This document shows positions 6,685 through 14,834 of a stretch of 20,532 nucleotides of DNA, one piece after another. Position numbers and translations under genes: made by a program. The notes below the pieces were generated by a model. The model was not told where the DNA came from, did not search any database, and saw only the letters and a list, made by a program, of their open reading frames with translations. The stretch spans positions 1-20,532 of the forward strand of contig CAMCNE010000038.1 of assembly GCA_945875935.1 (NCBI GenBank). Reading direction: 5' to 3'. Source of the stretch: Bordetella parapertussis. GTDB taxonomy: Bacteria; Pseudomonadota; Gammaproteobacteria; Burkholderiales; Burkholderiaceae_C. The stretch's first letter is position 1, and the number at the start of each line of letters is the position of its first letter.

Positions 6685-9600
6685 ATGTCCCATTTTTCGC
6701 TGCCTGCCGATTTCGACCTCAGCGATCACTTTGATCACGGTACGCTGATGCGCGCCATTGGGCTCAAACCCGAGCGTGCGCTGCTGGCACAGCACGAGGA
6801 CGGCGACCGGCTGCACACCCGCTTGCGTGGCAGCGGCAGCGAGATCTGCGAGCAGACCATCAGCTTTTTCACCGATCCGCGCACCGGACTGCATCTGCGC
6901 GGCTTGTGCACCTGCGCGGTGGGCTTCAACTGCCACCATGTGGCCGCCGCCCTGATGGCCCACGAGGCCGGTCTGGCGCGCGCACGCCGAATGGGCCTGT
7001 CGGGCAGCGGTGTGGCGGCGAGCGAATTGGCCCGCCACGCCACAGACCCCAGCGCTTCCAATGAAGCTGTCAGCACCGCGACGCAGTTGCGAGCGGGCGA
7101 TCGGCCTGTGCGCCTCGTTGAGCGCTCGTCGGCGCTGAGTCATGAACTCGAAGCCTGGCTGGGCCATGCCTCGGGGGTGCTCAAGGCGCGCGTGCCGGCC
7201 GATGAGGTCTTGGCGGCCCCGGTTGCCGCCGGTGCCGTGAACAAACGGCTGATGTACGTGCTGAGCGCATCGGCCGCGCGGCTCGAGTTGCGCTTGTACC
7301 TGGGCAGCGCGCGGCGCAGCGGCGAGATCAGCCGCCACCAGCCGCATTCGCCCGCCATTGCCGACATGCTGCGCACCCGGCCGTCGTACGTCACCCCGGC
7401 CGATGAAGCGCTGCTGGCCGCGCTGCTGCCGTTCGTGCTCGAGCGATCGAGCCCGCCGTTTCCGCTGCAAGGACGCACCTGCGCGGCCACGCTCAGGCAA
7501 CTGGTGCAGTCGGGGGCATGCTGGCTGGTCGATGACGCCGATGGCCGTCCCGCCACGCCACCCGGCGAGCCACTGGCCTGGCTGGACGAGCCGCTGCCGC
7601 TGCAGCTGTGCTGGTCAGCCGATGCCGATGAGATGTGGCGCACCCGCTGGGATGCCGTCAGCCTCGAAGCCGGCACCGAAGTCCAATCGCTGGTGCTGCT
7701 GCCCGAGCCCCATGTGCTGCTGCGCGATGCGCGCGGGCTGACCACGATGCGTCCGGCCGATGTGTCGTCGTCGAATCTGGGTGCGCCGGTCATTCGCTGG
7801 CTGGCCGGCATGCCGGCGGTGTCTTCTCAGGCGCTACCCGCTTTGGTCGAGCGCCTGCGGTCGGTGGGCTTGGCGCATCAGGTGATGCTGCCTTTGCCCG
7901 AGCGCCATGCGCCCAAGCTCGAAGAATTCGGCGAGCTCACGCTGCAGCCGGTGCTCAAGCTGCTGACCTGTCCCAACGTGCCGTCCGAGGCCTGGCTCGA
8001 AGGCCACCAGCGGCCCCCGCCGGCGGGTCAGCCCCTGCGTCAGGCCGCAGCGCAGCTGGTGTTGCGGTATCAGGTGACGGCCTCGGGTGCGTCGCGCAGC
8101 ACGGCGCCGTCGGTCGATTTCAACTTTCCAGCCGGGGCTTCGGATGTGGCCTTCATCGAGCAACCCGATCCGAGCCGCCCGGCAAACACGCAGCTGATGC
8201 GCTTTCGGCGCGACGCGCAGGCCGAGGCGGCGGCCGTGCAGACCCTGTTCGAGCAACTCGAATTGCGTCCCTGGAGTCGGGTGGCGGCCTTTGCGCTGGA
8301 TCGCATGGCCGCGCTCAAGGCCGGACGGCTGCAGTCCGCGGCGCTGCCGCCTGCACTCGAAGACGGCCAGTTGATGCTCGTGCCCGCCGCGCGCGATCAG
8401 TGGCCGATGCTGCTCAGCCGCCACATCCCCGCGCTGCAAGACGAGGGCTGGCTGGTCGAGCGCTCGGACGACTTCCCGTTCGAGGTGTTCGAGACCGACG
8501 ACTTCGAGCTCAGCCTTGACGAGATGCCGGGCAGTGGCACCGACTGGTTTCGCATCGGACTGAAGGTGAGCGTGGCCGGCACACCGGTGGATCTGGTGCC
8601 GCTGCTCATCGGGCTGGTGCAAGCCGGCTGGCTCAAGCTCGAAGCCTCGATGCGCGATCCGCAAGGCGAGGTGCTCTTGCCGTGGCCTGAAGACGTCGAC
8701 CCCTCGATGCCGGTGTGGCGCAACGCGCCCAAGTTGCGCCGCGAGCGGCTGTTGCGGCTGCCCGTGTCCCGGGTGGCGCCTTTGGTGTCGTGGCTGCGCG
8801 GCGTGTTCGGCACCAGCGGCTTCAGCGCGAGCGAGCCCCGGGTGTCGCGCTATGAGCTGGGCGCGCTCGAGTTGCTGTCGGCCGGCGTGGTGGTGCGCGC
8901 GCCGCCCTCGCTCGACAGGCTGCTCGAGCAGCTGCGTTCGCTGCGGGTGGGCGAGCCGCTGCCTGCGGTGGCGGTATCGCCTCATGTGCATGCGCAGTTG
9001 CGGCCCTACCAGGTCGACGGTCTGGCCTGGATGGACTTTTTGCGCCGTGCCGGCTTCGGTGGTGTGCTGGCCGACGACATGGGCCTGGGCAAGACGCTGC
9101 AAACGCTGGCGCTGCTGCAAAACGAGCTCGACGCCGGCCGCCTCGACCGCCCCAGCCTGGTGGTGGTGCCCACCAGCCTGCTCGAGAACTGGCTTTCTGA
9201 AGCCACGCGCTTCACGCCGCAGTTGCGCGTGCTGGTGCTGCACGGCAAGTATCGAAGCCAGCATTTCAGCGGCATCGCCAGCGCCCATGTGGTGGTCACC
9301 AGCTACCCGCTGGCAGTGCGCGACATGCCCATGCTCGTCGACCACCGCTGGCACTACCTGGTGCTCGACGAAGCGCAGCGCATCAAGAACAGCCGCAGCC
9401 AGGCCACGGTGGCATTGAAGGCGCTCGATGCGCGCCACCGCCTGTGCCTGTCGGGCACGCCGCTCGAAAACCACCTCGGCGAGCTGTGGAGCCTGATGGA
9501 CTTCGTGAGCCCCGGGCTGCTCGGCAGCGAGACCCAGTTCCGCGAGCACTACCGCACCCCGATCGAAAAGCGCCAGGACACGCAGCAAGCCGATCACCTC

Positions 9601-10419
9601 GCGCGCCGCGTGCGGCCGTTCATCTTGCGGCGCACCAAGCTGCAGGTGGCGCAGGACCTGCCGGAAAAAACCGAGACGCTGCTGCGCGTCGAACTCGACG
9701 GCATCCAGCGCGATCTGTACGAGACGGTGCGCGCCACCATGGACAGCAAGCTGCGCGAGGCCATCGCCAGACAGGGTCTGGCGCGCAGCCAGATCGTGGT
9801 GCTCGATGCCTTGCTCAAGCTGCGACAGGTGTGCTGCGACCCGCGGCTGCTGAAGTTCAGGGATCCCGCTGCAGCAGCCCAGACGCATCAAACGGCCGCC
9901 TCGTCGGCCAAGCTCGAGCTGCTGTGCGATTTGCTGTCGACGCTGGCCGAAGAGGGCCGGCGCATCCTGGTGTTTTCGCAGTTCACCGAAATGCTGGCGC
10001 TGATCGAGCCCGAACTGGCACGCCTGGGGCTGGACTACCTCAAGCTCACCGGCGAGACCGAACACCGTGGCGATGTGGTGCGCGAGTTCCAGGAGGGCAG
10101 CGCCCCGGTCTTCCTGATCAGCCTGAAGGCCGGCGGCGTGGGTCTGAACCTGACGGCGGCCGACACGGTCATCCTCTACGACCCGTGGTGGAACCCTGCC
10201 GTCGAACAGCAGGCCATCGACCGCGCCTACCGCATCGGGCAGGGCAAGCCGGTGTTCGTCTACAAGCTGGTGGCCAGCGGCACGGTCGAAGAAAAGATGC
10301 TCGAGCTGCAGGCCCGCAAGTCCGGTCTGGCCGATTCGCTGCTGTCGGGTGTGGCCGGCTCTGCGGCGCTCACCGCGCAGGATTTCGACGAACTCTTCAA
10401 GCCGCTCGGTGGCGGTTGA
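6685..10419 (+). CDS. SWIM zinc-finger SNF2-family DNA helicase/translocase
   Basis: 1244 aa from the ATG at 6685; a TTG four codons upstream is also possible. N-terminal SWIM zinc finger CTCAVGFNCHH (ligands Cys75, Cys77, Cys83, His85), a long middle region of unknown fold, then a complete SNF2 ATPase from about 770. This holds RPYQVDGLAWM (Q motif/motif I lead-in), DDMGLGKT (motif I, Lys803), LDEAQ (motif II, 894-898), CLSGTPLENHLGELWS (motif III), VFSQFTEML (motif IV), SLKAGGVGLNLTAAD (motif V) and QAIDRAYRIGQ (motif VI, 1176-1186). This is the bacterial HepA/RapA-like relative commonly annotated as a DEAD/DEAH helicase. It is predicted to translocate on duplex DNA; its partner is unknown. 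No defence or restriction genes adjoin it, and it is convergent with the HDOD gene 24 nt away. Confidence 0.93.
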   Translation: MSHFSLPADFDLSDHFDHGTLMRAIGLKPERALLAQHEDGDRLHTRLRGSGSEICEQTISFFTDPRTGLHLRGLCTCAVGFNCHHVAAALMAHEAGLARARRMGLSGSGVAASELARHATDPSASNEAVSTATQLRAGDRPVRLVERSSALSHELEAWLGHASGVLKARVPADEVLAAPVAAGAVNKRLMYVLSASAARLELRLYLGSARRSGEISRHQPHSPAIADMLRTRPSYVTPADEALLAALLPFVLERSSPPFPLQGRTCAATLRQLVQSGACWLVDDADGRPATPPGEPLAWLDEPLPLQLCWSADADEMWRTRWDAVSLEAGTEVQSLVLLPEPHVLLRDARGLTTMRPADVSSSNLGAPVIRWLAGMPAVSSQALPALVERLRSVGLAHQVMLPLPERHAPKLEEFGELTLQPVLKLLTCPNVPSEAWLEGHQRPPPAGQPLRQAAAQLVLRYQVTASGASRSTAPSVDFNFPAGASDVAFIEQPDPSRPANTQLMRFRRDAQAEAAAVQTLFEQLELRPWSRVAAFALDRMAALKAGRLQSAALPPALEDGQLMLVPAARDQWPMLLSRHIPALQDEGWLVERSDDFPFEVFETDDFELSLDEMPGSGTDWFRIGLKVSVAGTPVDLVPLLIGLVQAGWLKLEASMRDPQGEVLLPWPEDVDPSMPVWRNAPKLRRERLLRLPVSRVAPLVSWLRGVFGTSGFSASEPRVSRYELGALELLSAGVVVRAPPSLDRLLEQLRSLRVGEPLPAVAVSPHVHAQLRPYQVDGLAWMDFLRRAGFGGVLADDMGLGKTLQTLALLQNELDAGRLDRPSLVVVPTSLLENWLSEATRFTPQLRVLVLHGKYRSQHFSGIASAHVVVTSYPLAVRDMPMLVDHRWHYLVLDEAQRIKNSRSQATVALKALDARHRLCLSGTPLENHLGELWSLMDFVSPGLLGSETQFREHYRTPIEKRQDTQQADHLARRVRPFILRRTKLQVAQDLPEKTETLLRVELDGIQRDLYETVRATMDSKLREAIARQGLARSQIVVLDALLKLRQVCCDPRLLKFRDPAAAAQTHQTAASSAKLELLCDLLSTLAEEGRRILVFSQFTEMLALIEPELARLGLDYLKLTGETEHRGDVVREFQEGSAPVFLISLKAGGVGLNLTAADTVILYDPWWNPAVEQQAIDRAYRIGQGKPVFVYKLVASGTVEEKMLELQARKSGLADSLLSGVAGSAALTAQDFDELFKPLGGG

Positions 10420-10443
10420 GGCCCGCAGCCGAGCTGGTTCGCG

Positions 10444-11874
10444 CTAGCCGCGCTCCCTGGCAAAGCGCGACACCAGCAGGTCGCTGACCTGCCCCAGGGT
10501 GCGCGTGCGCACGATGTCCATGCGCGGCGCAGCCACCGGCGCCACCCAGTCGAGGTACAGCAAGCCCAGCGCGTGGTTGTCGAGCTTGATCGGCACCACG
10601 CAAAACCCCTTGGCGTCGTTCAGGCTGCCCAGCCACCATGGCGGCAGCTTGTCGCGCAGGCTGGGCGAGAGCGCGTCCTCGACGAACAGCACCTTGCCGC
10701 TGCCCAGCACCACATTGAACACGTCGGGGCGTTGCTGGATCTCGAAGTGCAGCGCCGGCAGCAGCGCGGTGGCACCACTGCCCAGACCGACACGGGCGCG
10801 GTATGCCTTCTGCGAGCCCACAAAGCAAAAGCTGCGGCTGGCCTGGAAGTGTTCGTGAAGGTATTCGAGCGCGAGGCTGAGCAGCTTGGTCGGGGTGGCC
10901 GACGCCGCGGCTTCTTGCAACTGCCTGAAACCCCGCAGCAGGCGGTCCTGACGGTCGCTGTCGGACACGGGTTGCACCAGCGCGGTGGGCTGTGCGGCAA
11001 AGTGTTCCTGCGCTGCGGTGCGGGCTGAGCGTATGGCCGCGCCCATGGCCGAGGCGTCCAGGCCCAGCGGTGCGGCAAACACGTCCACCACCGCGCTCAC
11101 GGCATCGTCATGGTCTTCGGGCTGGGCGTGCAGCACGCGAGCGCACTCGGTGGCTGCGGTGGCCAGCATGCTCAGTCGCTCTTCATGGGTGGCCGGGCCG
11201 TTGCCATCTTCCGGCACGCACCCCTGCAGGCAGTTGGTCAGCGATGGCGGCAAGCCCCAGCGCCGGGTCATGAGCTGAGCGATGTCCGCAAAGCTGCCGC
11301 CCAGCTCGGCCACGGCTGCGTCGTGTTCCGACGCCGACTCGATGGCCTCAGCCTGGATGCGGCTCCACGACTCGGGCATGTAAAAACACACCAGCATGCG
11401 ACCCAGTCCCATCAGCACGGCGCATACCGCGGCGGCTTCGGATTCCTTGGTCGACGCGCTGCCACCGGCGAGTTGGCGGCCCATGAATCCGGCGAGCACC
11501 GACTTTTGCATTTCGGCCAGCGTGGCCGCCGAAGACGGGCGGCTGCGGTCCATGGATTCCATGACCTTCAGACCCAGGGCCAGATGCGCCACGGTCTGCA
11601 CGCCGAGCACCTGCACGGCCCGCGTGACCGAGGTGACTTCACCGCCGAACACGTTGTACATGGCGCTGTTGGCCAGACGCAGCACGCGCTGCGTCAAGCC
11701 GGCATCGGTCAATACGGTTTGCACCAGCTCGGCGTCGTTGTCGGCATCGGAGTCCAGCGCCTTCAGGATGCTGCGGGCAGACTGCGAAAACCCCGGCAGG
11801 TCTCCTTTTTCGCCCGCCTTGCTCATCAAGTGCGCAAAGGTCTCGTCGAGTTGTGAAGGCACGGCTTGCATCAT
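10444..11874 (-). CDS. HDOD-domain signalling protein
   Basis: 476 aa from the ATG at 11872-11874 (MMQAVPSQLDETF); the longer frame would lie inside the upstream EAL gene. The HDOD domain spans about 25-230, with LRLANSAMYN (65-74) and TRAVQVLGVQTVAHL. HDOD domains resemble HD phosphohydrolases but lack the metal-binding HD pair, and act in bacterial signalling and cell-cycle or motility control. The C-terminal 170 residues look like a GAF-type sensor fold (about 300-470), ligand unknown. It starts 11 nt after the stop of the PAS-GGDEF-EAL gene, so the two are very likely one transcript and possibly translationally coupled. Its own ribosome site is weak, consistent with coupling. Confidence 0.85.
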   Translation of the reverse strand: MMQAVPSQLDETFAHLMSKAGEKGDLPGFSQSARSILKALDSDADNDAELVQTVLTDAGLTQRVLRLANSAMYNVFGGEVTSVTRAVQVLGVQTVAHLALGLKVMESMDRSRPSSAATLAEMQKSVLAGFMGRQLAGGSASTKESEAAAVCAVLMGLGRMLVCFYMPESWSRIQAEAIESASEHDAAVAELGGSFADIAQLMTRRWGLPPSLTNCLQGCVPEDGNGPATHEERLSMLATAATECARVLHAQPEDHDDAVSAVVDVFAAPLGLDASAMGAAIRSARTAAQEHFAAQPTALVQPVSDSDRQDRLLRGFRQLQEAAASATPTKLLSLALEYLHEHFQASRSFCFVGSQKAYRARVGLGSGATALLPALHFEIQQRPDVFNVVLGSGKVLFVEDALSPSLRDKLPPWWLGSLNDAKGFCVVPIKLDNHALGLLYLDWVAPVAAPRMDIVRTRTLGQVSDLLVSRFARERG

Positions 11875-11885
11875 CGGCGTGCGGC

Positions 11886-13553
11886 TCAGGCAGCCTTCAT
11901 CTGCGGCAGCGCTTGCGCCGCGACCATCATCTCGAACTGCTCGAGTGACTGCGGCTTGCCAAAGAAGTAGCCCTGAATCGCATCGCAGCCCGCGTCGCGC
12001 AGGATGTGCCATTGCTCCTCGGTCTCGACGCCCTCGGCCACGCTTTTCAGGCCCAGCTCGCGGCTCATCGAGAAGACCGAGCGACAGATCGCCAGATCCT
12101 TGGGCGCGGGCAGGTCCTTGACGAAGCTGCGGTCGATCTTCAGTGAAGACAGGCTGAACCGCTTGAGGTAAGCCAGCGACGAATAGCCCGTGCCGAAGTC
12201 ATCGATGGCGATTTGCATGCCGGCGTCGGTGAGCTTGCTGAGCAGCCGTGCGGCGGCCTCGGGGTCGCTCATCAGGATGCCCTCGGTGATCTCGAGCTGA
12301 AGCAGGCGGGGCGGCAAACCTGAAAACGCCAACGCGTCGGTCACGGTCTGCAGAAAGTTGGCGCTGCGGAACTGTCGGGGACTGACGTTGACCGAGATCG
12401 TCAGCTCGGTGCCGTGGTCGCGGTTGATGCGTGCAATGCCCGCGGTGGCTGCCTTCAGCGCCCAGCTTCCGAGCAACTGGATGAGCCCGCACTCTTCGGC
12501 CACCGGAATGAACTGAGCCGGCGACACCGGCGTCGTGCCGCCCTTGTTCCAGCGCATCAGCGCTTCGGCTCCGTAGACCTTGCCGGTGATGTCGACCAGC
12601 GGTTGATAGTGCAAATACAGCTCGCCATTGGCCACGCCCTGGTGCAAGGCACTTTCCAGCGTGAGCAAGGTGCGTGCATCGGTGCGCGAAGCCTGATCGA
12701 ACATGACGCAGCGCCCGCCACCGGCTTGTTTGGCTTCCTTCAGGGCCACGGTGGCGTGGCTGAGCAGGGCCTCATGCGTGATGCCGTGAACGGGATGCAG
12801 CGCGAAACCCATCGAGGCGCTGATGTGCACCTCGGTGTCGTCGATGACGAACACGGTCTCGATCAAGGCCATCAGCTGGCGGCCGAGCTTCATCATGTTT
12901 TCGGGGTCGGCCATGTCGGGCAGCAGCAGCGCAAATTCATCCGGACCGATGCGCGCCACGGTGTCGCTGGCGCGCACATGACTGACCAGCCGCTGCGAAA
13001 CCTGTCGCAGCAGATCGTCGCCCGCCTTGACGCCAAAGGCCTCGTTCACCTTGGTGAAGGCCTTGAGGTCAAGCAGCAGCAGGGCAAAGCTCGAATCGCG
13101 CCGCATGCCGAGCTCAATCGCGCGCTCGCACCGGTCTTGCAAGAGCATCCGGTTGGGCAGTCCGGTCAGGGCATCGCGCGTGCCCATGGCGCCCGTTGAA
13201 TCCGTGGGTTCAATCCGACGGCCGGCGGCCATCACGCCGCGCTTGGCGCCCGTGTCATAGCCGCTCAGAAGCCACTCGAACTGCGTGCCGAAATCGGCGC
13301 GCAGTTCTGCCTGCAGCGGCACCCGCCGGCACGCGCCGATGGCGCGCTCGAAGGCCTCACGTACCGCAGGGTGGGCCGACTCGGGGAACAGATCGAAAAA
13401 TGAATGGTGGGCTTGCGCCAGATGGGCAAAGCCCGGCGTGCGTTCCAGCCCCGCCGCATGGGTGATGTCCGCGCTGCCATTGAGGTGGAAAGCCAGATCA
13501 CCCGCGGCCTCCAGCAGGGCTTCCAAGGGACTTTCAGGCGTCGGTGTTGTCAT
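11886..13553 (-). CDS. PAS-GGDEF-EAL c-di-GMP protein, degenerate GGDEF
   Basis: 555 aa. The ATG at 13551-13553 is chosen; GGAGAG lies about 10 nt upstream. Residues about 8-115 look like a divergent PAS sensor. The GGDEF domain (about 125-290) starts with DALTGLPNR and keeps Asp162, but the active-site loop reads GPDEF (203-207) instead of GGDEF. A product-binding I-site RxxD (RASD, 195-198) is retained. The EAL domain (about 300-545) has all key motifs: EALMRW (330-335), NVSPRQF, EITEG (421-425), DDFGTG (451-456), LKID (471-474), EGVET and QGYFFGKP (527-534). The expected activity is cyclic di-GMP hydrolysis at the membrane-facing or cytosolic side, with the GGDEF part regulatory. No membrane segment is seen. 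The HDOD gene follows 11 nt downstream. Confidence 0.93.
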   Translation of the reverse strand: MTTPTPESPLEALLEAAGDLAFHLNGSADITHAAGLERTPGFAHLAQAHHSFFDLFPESAHPAVREAFERAIGACRRVPLQAELRADFGTQFEWLLSGYDTGAKRGVMAAGRRIEPTDSTGAMGTRDALTGLPNRMLLQDRCERAIELGMRRDSSFALLLLDLKAFTKVNEAFGVKAGDDLLRQVSQRLVSHVRASDTVARIGPDEFALLLPDMADPENMMKLGRQLMALIETVFVIDDTEVHISASMGFALHPVHGITHEALLSHATVALKEAKQAGGGRCVMFDQASRTDARTLLTLESALHQGVANGELYLHYQPLVDITGKVYGAEALMRWNKGGTTPVSPAQFIPVAEECGLIQLLGSWALKAATAGIARINRDHGTELTISVNVSPRQFRSANFLQTVTDALAFSGLPPRLLQLEITEGILMSDPEAAARLLSKLTDAGMQIAIDDFGTGYSSLAYLKRFSLSSLKIDRSFVKDLPAPKDLAICRSVFSMSRELGLKSVAEGVETEEQWHILRDAGCDAIQGYFFGKPQSLEQFEMMVAAQALPQMKAA

Positions 13554-13584
13554 GACTCCATGCTCTCCGGCTTGCGCCTTTGCA

Positions 13585-13598
13585 GTGACGCAGATCAA
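13585..13598. promoter_or_regulatory. weak FNR/Anr-like site
   Basis: GTGAC-GCAG-ATCAA (13585-13598) matches one half of the FNR/Anr consensus TTGAT-N4-ATCAA exactly and the other half at three of five positions. It lies 32-45 nt upstream of the PAS-GGDEF-EAL start codon. A single imperfect site is weak evidence; oxygen control of the c-di-GMP gene is only a possibility. Confidence 0.2.
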
Positions 13599-13630
13599 AA
13601 CTGCCACATGGATCTGGGGATGGAAACCAG

Positions 13631-13693
13631 ACGCCCTCGGTGGATTGACGGCGGGTTTTCACACCCGCTCCAGCCTTTATCGGTGAAGGGCGT
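13631..13693 (-). other. nested inverted repeat in leader of EAL gene
   Basis: A 63-nt element with three nested stems. The outer stem pairs ACGCCCT (13631-13637) with AGGGCGT (13687-13693), 7 perfect bp. The middle stem pairs GGTGGA (13639-13644) with TCCAgCC (13669-13675), one bulged base. The inner hairpin pairs GCGGGT (13651-13656) with ACCCGC (13663-13668) around a 6-nt loop. It lies 77 nt upstream of the PAS-GGDEF-EAL start, where a 5' untranslated leader would be. It may be a structured RNA or a palindromic repeat element. I could not match it to the c-di-GMP-I riboswitch consensus or another family I know. Strand is assigned by the downstream gene. Confidence 0.5.
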
Positions 13694-13700
13694 TCGTTCT

Positions 13701-13735
13701 TGAGCCGGTGCTGCGCCGGCCGGCGGGCGGGCTCA
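13701..13735 (-). terminator. GC-rich inverted repeat after DUF1415 gene
   Basis: TGAGCC (13701-13706) pairs with GGCTCA (13730-13735), enclosing the perfect 10-nt palindrome GCCGGCCGGC (13715-13724). It lies directly downstream of the DUF1415 stop codon on the minus strand. There is no T-run after the stem, so it is at best a weak or Rho-assisted terminator. Confidence 0.3.
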
Positions 13736-13737
13736 GC

Positions 13738-14298
13738 TCAGGCCGCGTCGCGGCGGCACTGCTCGCGCAGGGTCTGCCAGCCGGCCTCACCCAGCGTTTG
13801 CAGCGTGAGCATGTTGGCTTCGTAGATCTCGGCGGCTTCGGGAAAAGCGGCCACGGCGCGGTCGATGCTGGCCTCGCGCAGCAGGTGCAGCGTGGGGTAG
13901 GGCGATCGGTTGGTGGCGTTGGTCACGTCGTCGGGCTCGGTGCCGGCGAACTGGTAGTCGGGGTGAAAGCTCGCCAGCTGCAGCACGCCCTCGCAGCCCA
14001 GGGAGTCGAGCGCGGCTTCGGCCGCGTCGAGAAAGTCGTTGTACTCGCCAAAGTCATGGAGCACGTCGGGGTGCACCAGCAAGGTGGTCTCGCATTGCGA
14101 AGCGTCGACGGCCAGCAGCCGTTGCACCTCGTCGCACAAGGTCTGCAACAAGGCTTCGGGGTCGGTGGCGTCGCTCACCACGCAGCGCAATTGCGACTTC
14201 GCCCGCACGGCGCGGGCGAAGGGGCACAGGTTCAGACCGATCACCGCCCGATCGACCCAGGCCAGGGTCTCGGCACAGGCGATGGCGCTGTCGGTCAT
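13738..14298 (-). CDS. DUF1415 family protein
   Basis: 186 aa, typical length for the family. The conserved N-terminal core WVDRAVIGLNLCPFA (about 14-28) with its cysteine, and the later HPDYQFAGTEPDDVTNATNRSPYP region, identify DUF1415, a conserved proteobacterial protein of unknown biochemical function. No signal peptide or membrane segment; probably cytosolic. It starts 30 nt after the upstream small gene on the same strand, so the two are likely co-transcribed. Its ATG at 14296-14298 lacks a strong ribosome site. The conserved Cys and acidic/His residues hint at an enzyme, but I would not name a reaction. Confidence 0.85.
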   Translation of the reverse strand: MTDSAIACAETLAWVDRAVIGLNLCPFARAVRAKSQLRCVVSDATDPEALLQTLCDEVQRLLAVDASQCETTLLVHPDVLHDFGEYNDFLDAAEAALDSLGCEGVLQLASFHPDYQFAGTEPDDVTNATNRSPYPTLHLLREASIDRAVAAFPEAAEIYEANMLTLQTLGEAGWQTLREQCRRDAA

Positions 14299-14328
14299 CG
14301 CTGCATGCGCCGCAGACCGACCGTGCGT

Positions 14329-14733
14329 TCAGGCATTGCCGCCGCTGGACACCGCCACCGCCATCGCGTTGGCGAGCACCTGGTTGGGCAGCTTCACCGT
14401 GATGTCGATGGAGCCCACGCGCAGCACCATGACCGGACCGTCGGCGTTGGCGCGTACGAGCACCTCGTCGGCATCCATTTGCACCGAATGGCTCGGCACG
14501 GTGTCCCTCAGCGGCGGCCGGCCTTCCTGCTGGGTGCCCATGGCCTTGGCCGATGACAGCACGATGCGCGACATCAGGTCGATGCCTTCTTCGTCGAGTT
14601 CCAGCGGGAAGATCTGGCCGTTCTCGAGGATCAGCTCGACCAGCACCGAGCTCTTGTCGTCGGCCAGCAGCGCATCCTTGACGCCATAGCAGTGCAGGGG
14701 TGCGACGGTTTCAATTTCAGTGTCCGGTTCCAT
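14329..14733 (-). CDS. conserved-looking small protein, function unknown
   Basis: 134 aa from the ATG at 14731-14733, preceded by GAGAGA; an in-frame GTG at 14778 would add 15 residues. I do not recognise the family. The protein is acidic and soluble, with no signal peptide or membrane span. It alternates short beta-type stretches (SSVLVELILENGQIFPLEL, PVMVLRVGSIDITVKL) with a helix (GIDLMSRIVLSSAKAMGT), suggesting a small alpha/beta or beta-barrel domain. Codon use matches the neighbours, and the frame keeps the G/C third-position pattern, so I think it is real. It sits 101 nt after bpt and 30 nt before the DUF1415 gene. Confidence 0.7.
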   Translation of the reverse strand: MEPDTEIETVAPLHCYGVKDALLADDKSSVLVELILENGQIFPLELDEEGIDLMSRIVLSSAKAMGTQQEGRPPLRDTVPSHSVQMDADEVLVRANADGPVMVLRVGSIDITVKLPNQVLANAMAVAVSSGGNA

Positions 14734-14834
14734 TTGGGGTGTTCTCTCAGGGTTGGCAAAGAGGGGCGATGTTGCCACGCGTTGGCGGCTTTGGTGAAGG
14801 CCGATCAGGTCGGCGGCGTCTTGCGCGCAGGCGG

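Noticed and set aside
7834..10065. 743-codon open frame antisense to the SNF2 gene
   Set aside because: Composition is typical of a high-GC antisense shadow, and the sense strand holds all helicase motifs.
10420..10443. Terminator in the convergent gap between the SNF2 and HDOD genes
   Set aside because: The 24-nt gap shows no clear hairpin with a T-run.
11875..12012. Longer start for the HDOD gene
   Set aside because: The extra 46 codons lie inside the EAL gene and look like out-of-frame sequence; the ATG at 11874 gives a sensible start.
13560..13700. Cyclic di-GMP-I riboswitch before the EAL gene
   Set aside because: The nested stems are real, but the conserved aptamer sequences I would expect are not visible.
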